NCBI GenBank assembly: GCA_017307865.1
Contig: JAFKGE010000037.1
Location: 1 to 63,343 of the forward strand
Source: Burkholderiales bacterium
GTDB taxonomy: Bacteria > Pseudomonadota > Gammaproteobacteria > Burkholderiales > Burkholderiaceae_C
DNA length: 63,343 nt
Direction: 5' to 3'
Position 1 is the first letter of the stretch. Every line of letters starts with the position of its first letter. The notes beneath the pieces are model-generated. The model saw nothing but the letters and a program-made list of their open reading frames with translations. It was not told where the DNA came from and made no database searches. Positions 58,026-63,343 of the stretch are shown here, one piece after another. A program made the position numbers and the translations under genes.

Positions 58026-59459
58026 ATGAATGCCATCGACATCGTCATCATGGCCGCGGGCAAGGGCACCCGCATGAAAAGCCGCGTGCCCAAGGTGCTG
58101 CAAATGCTGGCCGGGCGGCCGCTGCTGGGCCACGTGCTGGCCACGGCGCAGGCACTGCACGCGCGCCGCGTGGTCGCCGTCACCGGCCACGGTGCTCCTG
58201 AAGTGGAAGCTTATGGCGCAGGCGTGGCGGGCGCTGCAGGCCGATTCGACCTGAAATTTGCGCGCCAGGAGCCGCAGCTGGGCACCGGCCACGCGGTGCA
58301 GCAGGCACTGCCGCTGCTGGCCGACGACGGGCTGGTGGTGGTGCTGTCGGGCGACGTGCCGCTGACCGAGGCCGCCACCCTGCAGGCGCTGGTGGATGCG
58401 GCGCAGGGCGAGCGGCTGGCGCTGCTGACGGTGCGCCTGCCCGAGCCGACGGGCTATGGCCGCATCGTGCGCGCGGCCGACGGCGGCGTGCAGCGCATCG
58501 TCGAGCAAAAGGACGCCAGCGCCGACGAGCGCGCCATCACCGAGGTCTACAGCGGCATCATGGCCGTGCCCGCCCGCCACCTGCGCCGCTGGCTGGCGCG
58601 TCTGACCAACGACAACGCCCAGGGCGAGTACTACCTGACCGACGTCGTGGCCATGGCGGTGCAGGATGGCGTGCCGGTGGTCGCGCACCGCATCGACGAC
58701 GCGCTGCAGGTGGCGGGCGTCAACAGCCCCGTGCAGCTGGCCGAGCTGGAGCGCGCGCACCAGCGGCGCCAGGCCGAGGCGCTGATGCTGCAGGGCGTGC
58801 GCCTGGCCGACCCGGCGCGCCTGGACCTGCGCGACGATGCGCGCAGCGGGGCGCCGGCCGCGCTGAGCTGCGGGCCGGACGTGGAGATCGACGTCGGCTG
58901 CATCTTCAGCGGCCGGGTGGAGCTGGGCGAGGGCGCGCAGATCGGCGCCTACTGCCACATCACGAATGCGAGCATCGCGGCCGGCGCGGTGATTCACCCC
59001 TTCACCCACATCGACGGCGAGCAGGCCGGGGTGCGCGTGGGCGAGGGCGCGCGCGTCGGCCCGTTCGCGCGGCTGCGGCCGGGCGCGCAGCTGGGGCCCG
59101 AGGTGCACATCGGCAACTTCGTCGAAGTGAAGAACAGCACGCTGGCCGCCGGCGCCAAGGCCAATCACCTGGCCTATCTGGGCGACGCCGCGGTGGGCGA
59201 GCGGGTGAACTACGGCGCCGGCAGCATCACCGCCAACTACGACGGCGCCAACAAGCACCGCACCGTGATCGAGGCCGACGTGCACGTGGGCAGCAACTGC
59301 GTGCTGGTGGCGCCGGTCACCATCGGCGCCGGCGGCACGGTGGGCGGCGGCTCGACCATCACCCGCAGCACGCCGCCGGGTGTGCTGAGCGTGGCGCGCG
59401 GCAAGCAGGTCAGCATCGCGGGCTGGCAGCGGCCGACGAAGAAGTCGCGCGGCGCTTGA
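58026..59459 (+). CDS. glmU: Bifunctional N-acetylglucosamine-1-phosphate uridyltransferase / glucosamine-1-phosphate acetyltransferase
   Basis: A 477-residue enzyme making UDP-GlcNAc for peptidoglycan and LPS. The N-terminal uridyltransferase has IVIMAAGKGTRMKSRVPKVL, RQEPQLGTGHAVQQAL and VVLSGDVPL. From about residue 260 a left-handed beta-helix with hexapeptide repeats (VEIDVGCIF, AYCHITNASIAAGAVIHPFT, NFVEVKNSTLAAGAKANHLA) forms the acetyltransferase. Residues about 57-78 (EVEAYGAGVAGAAGRFDLKF) resemble a translated family 2 repeat in a surface loop. ATG 58026 is chosen; GTG 58008 is possible. Confidence 0.96.
   Translation: MNAIDIVIMAAGKGTRMKSRVPKVLQMLAGRPLLGHVLATAQALHARRVVAVTGHGAPEVEAYGAGVAGAAGRFDLKFARQEPQLGTGHAVQQALPLLADDGLVVVLSGDVPLTEAATLQALVDAAQGERLALLTVRLPEPTGYGRIVRAADGGVQRIVEQKDASADERAITEVYSGIMAVPARHLRRWLARLTNDNAQGEYYLTDVVAMAVQDGVPVVAHRIDDALQVAGVNSPVQLAELERAHQRRQAEALMLQGVRLADPARLDLRDDARSGAPAALSCGPDVEIDVGCIFSGRVELGEGAQIGAYCHITNASIAAGAVIHPFTHIDGEQAGVRVGEGARVGPFARLRPGAQLGPEVHIGNFVEVKNSTLAAGAKANHLAYLGDAAVGERVNYGAGSITANYDGANKHRTVIEADVHVGSNCVLVAPVTIGAGGTVGGGSTITRSTPPGVLSVARGKQVSIAGWQRPTKKSRGA
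58195..58260 (+). repeat. Diverged family 2 repeat inside glmU
   Basis: GCTTATGGCGCAGGCGTGGC followed by GGGCGCTGCAGGCCGATTCG and ACCTGAAATTTG: the tail matches family 2 closely; the head is diverged by coding selection. Confidence 0.5.
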
Positions 59460-59495
59460 GCTTGAGCTTGAACGCGTGCCGGGCCGGCGTGGCCG

Positions 59496-60185
59496 TCAGC
59501 GGCGCCGCTCCGAGCCCCAGGGATCGTCGTCGGCCGTGGTGGCCGGCGCCAGGTCCATCAGATCGGTCAGGCTCATCGGCTCGGTGTTCTTGGCTGCCGG
59601 CGCGGGGGTGGGGGCGGCAGCGCTCGGCGCCGTCGGGGCTTGCCCAAGCGGCGCCTGCCCGCTGGCCGCGGCGGCGGGCGGCGTCAGGCTGGCCGTGCGC
59701 AGGCGCTGGCGGAACTCGTGCGGCGACGGCATGCCGCGCGTCGAGCGCTTGACGCGGATCAGGCGGATGCCGGCGGCTTTCAGCACGCGGTGCTTCTCGG
59801 CCGCGTCCTGCTCGGCCTGCTCGTCGTTGTCGTGCACGGCGTCGAGCTCGAACGCGTACATGGCGCGGCCGGCGCGGTCGCAGACCACGAAGTCCACCGA
59901 GTGCTCGGCCAGGCGGCGCTGCGTTTGCAGCCGGTCGCCGGCGCCGCGCGGGGTCACCAGCTGCGACAGCGGCACGCGAAACAGCACCGGCCGGCCGGCA
60001 AAGGCGTCCACCAGGTACTGCAGCAGCTCGGTCTGCGCCGGCGAGATGGCGGCGGCGGCGGCAAAGCGCTCGTGCGAGGCCTGCGCCGGTGCGGCCGCGG
60101 GCCGGCGCCGCTGCCACAGCCAGGCGGCGGCGAGCGCGATCAGCAGGACGATGCCGGCGACGATCCAGGTCGTTGACGAATCCAT
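59496..60185 (-). CDS. DUF2726 domain-containing membrane protein
   Basis: A 229-residue protein with one N-terminal membrane helix (about residues 7-25) and a DUF2726 nuclease-like domain (about 55-160): LLQYLVDAFAGRPVLFRVPL, SVDFVVCDRAGRAMYAFELD and AAGIRLIRVKRSTRG. The D-x(n)-ExD/K pattern recalls restriction-endonuclease-like folds; activity is unproven. The tail is Pro/Ala-rich. It is convergent with glmU. Confidence 0.8.
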   Translation of the reverse strand: MDSSTTWIVAGIVLLIALAAAWLWQRRRPAAAPAQASHERFAAAAAISPAQTELLQYLVDAFAGRPVLFRVPLSQLVTPRGAGDRLQTQRRLAEHSVDFVVCDRAGRAMYAFELDAVHDNDEQAEQDAAEKHRVLKAAGIRLIRVKRSTRGMPSPHEFRQRLRTASLTPPAAAASGQAPLGQAPTAPSAAAPTPAPAAKNTEPMSLTDLMDLAPATTADDDPWGSERRR

Positions 60186-60244
60186 GGGCGTTGCTCCTTC
60201 CCCTCGCGCCCGGTCGGCGCGCCTCGCAGTCTACGTTGAACCAA

Positions 60245-60407
60245 GGGCAACGCTGAACCAGTCCTCGCGCGCGTCGTATCCCTGGGCTCGGGCGGTCTGC
60301 GGCGTTGAAAATCCTCGCGATACCGCCCGGTATCGCTGCGGTTTTCGCCTTGCAGCCCATCCCGATCCAGGGTGCGCCACATCGCGCCGACGTGTTCAGC
60401 GTTGCCC
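60245..60407. repeat. Fold-back repeat, family 1, copy 4
   Basis: Outer arms GGGCAACGCTGAAC (60245) and GTTCAGCGTTGCCC (60394) are perfect 14-bp complements. The core GAAAATCCTCGCGATACC and GGTATCGCTGCGGTTTTC keeps the layout of the other copies with changed but complementary stem bases. The right arm contains the stop codon of the ABC-F gene. Confidence 0.75.
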
Positions 60408-62276
60408 GAGCTCTTCCCAGCGCTCCAGCGCCTCGGTCAGGGCCTGGTCGATGGCGGTGTCGCGCGCCTGCAGGGCGACGGCCTGCTGCAGGTCGCTCTG
60501 GTAGAGCGTGCCGTCGGCCAGGCGCGCGCGGATGTCGGCCTGCTCGGCCTCGAGCGCCTCGATGCGCGCGGGCAGGCCGTCCAGCTCGCGCTGCTCCTTG
60601 TAGCTGAGCTTTCGTTTTTGTAGCGCCTGGCGCTCGCTTGACGCGGGCTGGGGCGCAGTTTGTCTTGTGACTTCGGGTACCGCCGGGGCCGGTGCGCGCA
60701 GCGCCTGCCAGCGCGCGCTTTGCGTCAACCAGTCCTGCACGCCGCCCTCGTATTCGCGCCACTGGCCGGGGCCGTCCCAGGCCAGGGTGCTGGTCACCAC
60801 GTTGTCCAGAAACGCGCGGTCGTGGCTGACCAGGAACACCGTGCCCTCGTAGTCCTGCAGCAGTTGCTCCAGCAGCTCCAGCGTGTCGATGTCCAGGTCG
60901 TTGGTGGGCTCGTCCAGCACCAGCACGTTGGCCGGGCGCGCGAACAGGCGGGCCAGCAGCAAGCGGCCCATCTCGCCGCCCGACAGGCTCTTGACCGGCG
61001 AGGCCGCGCGCGCCGGGCTGAACAGGAAGTCGCCCAGGTAGCTCTTGACGTGCTGGCGCCGCGTGCCGATCTCGATCCACTCGCTGCCGGGGCTGATGAA
61101 GTCCGCCAGCGTGGCCTCGGGGTCGAGCGCCGCGCGCATCTGGTCGAAGTAGGCCACCTGCAGATTGGCACCGCGCCGCACGCGCCCGCGGTCGGGCTCC
61201 AGCTCGCCCAGGATCAGCTTGAGCAGCGTGGTCTTGCCCGCGCCGTTGGGGCCGATCAGGCCCAGCTTGTCGCCGCGCAGCACGGTGGCGCTGAGGTCAT
61301 CGACGATGGTCTTGGCGCCGAAGGCCAGCTGCACGTGCTCCAGCTCGGCCACCAGCTTGCCCTGGTAGCCGGCCACGCCCGCGTCCACGTCCAGCCGCAC
61401 GCGCCCGACCTGCTCGCGCCGCGCCGCGCGTGCCGCGCGCAGGGCCTGCAGGCGGTTGATGCGCCCCTGCGCGCGGGTGCGGCGCGCCTCCACGCCCTGG
61501 CGAATCCAGGCTTCCTCCTGCGCCAGCAGCTTGTCGGCGCGCGCGTGGATGGTGGCCTCCTGCGTCAGCTGCTCGGCCTTCAGCGCCTGGTACTGGGCGA
61601 AGCTGCCCGGATACGACAGCAGGCGCCCGCGGTCCAGCTCGACGATGCGCGTGGCCACGCGATCGAGAAAGGCGCGGTCGTGCGTGACGACCATCGCGGC
61701 GCCGCGAAAGTCCAGCAGCAGCTCTTCCAGCCACAGCATGGCGTCCAAGTCCAGGTGGTTGGTCGGCTCGTCCAGCAGCAGCACGTCCGGCCGCGTCACC
61801 AGCGCCTGCGCCAGCGCCACGCGCTTGCGCGTGCCGCCCGAGAGCTCGCTCACCGCGGCCTCGGGCTGCAGCCGCAGGCGCTGCAGGGCTTCGGTCACGC
61901 GCTGCTGCCAGTGCCAACCGTCCTCGGCCTCGATGCGCGCCTGCAGGGCCGCCAGGTCGCCCTGGCCGGCGCCGTAGGCGTCGATCCAGCCGCGCACCGT
62001 CGCCAGGCCCTGCGCCACCGCGTCGAACACCGTGGCCGCGCCACTCAGCGCCGGGTCCTGTGCGACGTAAGCCAGGCGCAGGCCCTGGCTCATCCGCAAA
62101 TCCCCGTCGTCCAGCCGCTCCAGCCCCGCCAGCACCTTCAGCAGCGAGGACTTGCCCGTGCCATTGCGCCCGATCAGGCCCACCCGCTCCTGCGCTTCCA
62201 GGCTCAGCTGCGCGTCGTCCAGCAGCGGGACGTGTCCGAAGGCCAAGTGGGCGTGTTGAAGCGTGATCAGGGACAT
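60396..62276 (-). CDS. uup: ABC-F family ATPase, Uup-like
   Basis: A 626-residue soluble protein with two ABC domains: GRNGTGKSSLLKVLAG / ELSGGTRKRVALAQAL / LLLDEPTNHLDLD and GPNGAGKTTLLKLILG / SLSGGEMGRLLLARLF / LVLDEPTNDLDID. A linker separates the domains, and a C-terminal coiled coil (about residues 550-620) is typical of Uup, which acts on ribosomes or branched DNA and affects precise excision. There is no membrane partner. The last residues GQR-stop are encoded by the arm of fold-back repeat copy 4. Confidence 0.92.
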   Translation of the reverse strand: MSLITLQHAHLAFGHVPLLDDAQLSLEAQERVGLIGRNGTGKSSLLKVLAGLERLDDGDLRMSQGLRLAYVAQDPALSGAATVFDAVAQGLATVRGWIDAYGAGQGDLAALQARIEAEDGWHWQQRVTEALQRLRLQPEAAVSELSGGTRKRVALAQALVTRPDVLLLDEPTNHLDLDAMLWLEELLLDFRGAAMVVTHDRAFLDRVATRIVELDRGRLLSYPGSFAQYQALKAEQLTQEATIHARADKLLAQEEAWIRQGVEARRTRAQGRINRLQALRAARAARREQVGRVRLDVDAGVAGYQGKLVAELEHVQLAFGAKTIVDDLSATVLRGDKLGLIGPNGAGKTTLLKLILGELEPDRGRVRRGANLQVAYFDQMRAALDPEATLADFISPGSEWIEIGTRRQHVKSYLGDFLFSPARAASPVKSLSGGEMGRLLLARLFARPANVLVLDEPTNDLDIDTLELLEQLLQDYEGTVFLVSHDRAFLDNVVTSTLAWDGPGQWREYEGGVQDWLTQSARWQALRAPAPAVPEVTRQTAPQPASSERQALQKRKLSYKEQRELDGLPARIEALEAEQADIRARLADGTLYQSDLQQAVALQARDTAIDQALTEALERWEELGQR

Positions 62277-62321
62277 GAGGGGGGGACGGCGGCGAGGCAG
62301 GCTGGAAAAATTTGGCGGCTC

Positions 62322-62351
62322 TTGCGATCGGCAAGAAAACGATGCTATAGT
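62322..62351 (+). promoter_or_regulatory. rRNA promoter P1
   Basis: TTGCGA, 18 bp, TATAGT, followed after four bases by GGCTTCGCTGATCGCAG. Confidence 0.6.
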
Positions 62352-62412
62352 CTAGGGCTTCGCTGATCGCAGGCCAGCCTGCTGATCGCGAAAGGGAGTC
62401 GAGGTCCTGGGT

Positions 62413-62442
62413 TTGACGACACCACACAAGAGTCGTCACAAT
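62413..62442 (+). promoter_or_regulatory. rRNA promoter P2
   Basis: TTGACG, 18 bp, CACAAT, followed by TCAAGGCTT. It lies exactly 91 bp after P1. Confidence 0.55.
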
Positions 62443-62503
62443 TCAAGGCTTGCCAAGTGCGTTGGGCAAATCTGCAAAACGCAATGGGTAGAAACCCTAA
62501 AAT

Positions 62504-62533
62504 TTGACAGGACATTAAAAATCGTGTCATAAT
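62504..62533 (+). promoter_or_regulatory. rRNA promoter P3
   Basis: Consensus TTGACA, 18 bp, CATAAT, then after four bases the same GGCTTCGCTGATCGCAG as P1. It lies exactly 91 bp after P2 and is the strongest of the three; the expected start is near 62540. Confidence 0.8.
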
Positions 62534-62539
62534 TCAAGG

Positions 62540-62724
62540 CTTCGCTGATCGCAGCGAGGTGAGCGCAAGATGGTGAATTTTGCGTGGTGGATCATTAACA
62601 AGATACAGCCGATAAGCGTGGGCGTTTGGTGGCGAATTGCCAAGTTCTTTCAGGACTAAAGACAAACGCTCATGAAGATAGAAGTGAAGTTCACTTCAAT
62701 TCCGTTTAAGTGAGTGACTCGAGA
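62540..62724 (+). other. rRNA operon leader (5' external transcribed spacer)
   Basis: The leader between promoter P3 and 16S rRNA. It includes ATCATTAACAAGATA near 62591, similar to a boxA antitermination signal, and GCGTGGGCGTTTGG paired at a distance with ACAAACGCTCATG. This is the 5' half of the 16S processing stem, whose partner lies beyond the window. GTGAAGTTCACTTC forms a small hairpin. There is no gene in 62277-62724. Confidence 0.6.

Positions 62725-63343
<619 letters not shown>

Noticed and set aside
59455-59475. Triple GCTTGA at the end of glmU
   Set aside because: Too short and simple to interpret; probably slippage at the gene end.

Overview
The window is GC-rich DNA from a betaproteobacterium, almost certainly family Comamonadaceae (Burkholderiales). 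The evidence is the partial 16S rRNA at the right end, the gene order rpoC - LemA-like - rsmB - DUF4390 - ntrY - ntrX - tRNA-Phe, and the composition. The 16S fragment looks Ottowia-like to me, but I cannot place the genus without a search. Almost every base is in a chromosomal gene. I see no insertion sequence, integrase or intact prophage.

Layout. 1-7.7 kb: end of rpoC, rsmB, the NtrY/NtrX pair, tRNA-Phe, and a GDT1-family manganese exporter behind a yybP-ykoY riboswitch. 7.8-11.1 kb: LysR regulator with a divergent YeiH-type exporter, then an acyl-CoA dehydrogenase. 11.1-16.1 kb (minus): yqiA-like esterase, RNase II-type nuclease, TonB-like protein, mtgA and ruvC. 16.1-21.5 kb: rodA, yegP-like, DUF2905, a repeat-rich gap, a MidA-like methyltransferase, and a pteridine-reductase-like SDR with two folB paralogues. 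21.5-25.5 kb: serine hydrolase and a small polyhydroxyalkanoate cluster (PhaE-like, class III PhaC, GNAT, phasin). 25.5-34.3 kb (minus): an eight-gene respiratory operon with two different heme-copper oxidase subunit-I homologues, a CuA subunit II, SCO, two cytochrome b/iron-sulfur fusion proteins and two small membrane proteins; a heme A synthase-like gene is divergent from it. 35.6-42.7 kb: MltB, a Pat-like acyl-CoA synthetase/acetyltransferase, YceI and malic enzyme. 42.7-44.3 kb: a small accessory patch with a truncated BRO-N/antirepressor gene and a two-repeat CRISPR-like remnant. 44.3-53.5 kb: DUF2917/LysR, 5-FTHF cyclo-ligase, Slt, NDUFA9-like, GST, MBL hydrolase, FmdE-like, cca and TfoX-like genes. 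53.5-58 kb: two TetR regulators and a CecR-YbhGFS-type efflux operon. 58-62.3 kb: glmU, DUF2726 and an Uup-type ABC-F protein. 62.3 kb to the end: a triple rRNA promoter and the 5' part of 16S rRNA.

The most interesting material is (i) the 25.5-34.3 kb operon, which appears to combine NAD(P)H- and ferredoxin-type electron input through membrane cytochromes b with two non-canonical heme-copper subunits; (ii) a family of about 150-170 bp fold-back repeats with compensatory stem changes, whose arms contain the stop codons of neighbouring genes; (iii) a second, about 50-65 bp interspersed repeat that is translated in frame inside four housekeeping proteins (Cca, GlmU, RNase II-type, MidA-like); and (iv) three rRNA promoters spaced exactly 91 bp apart. 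All calls come from reading the sequence. No database search was run.
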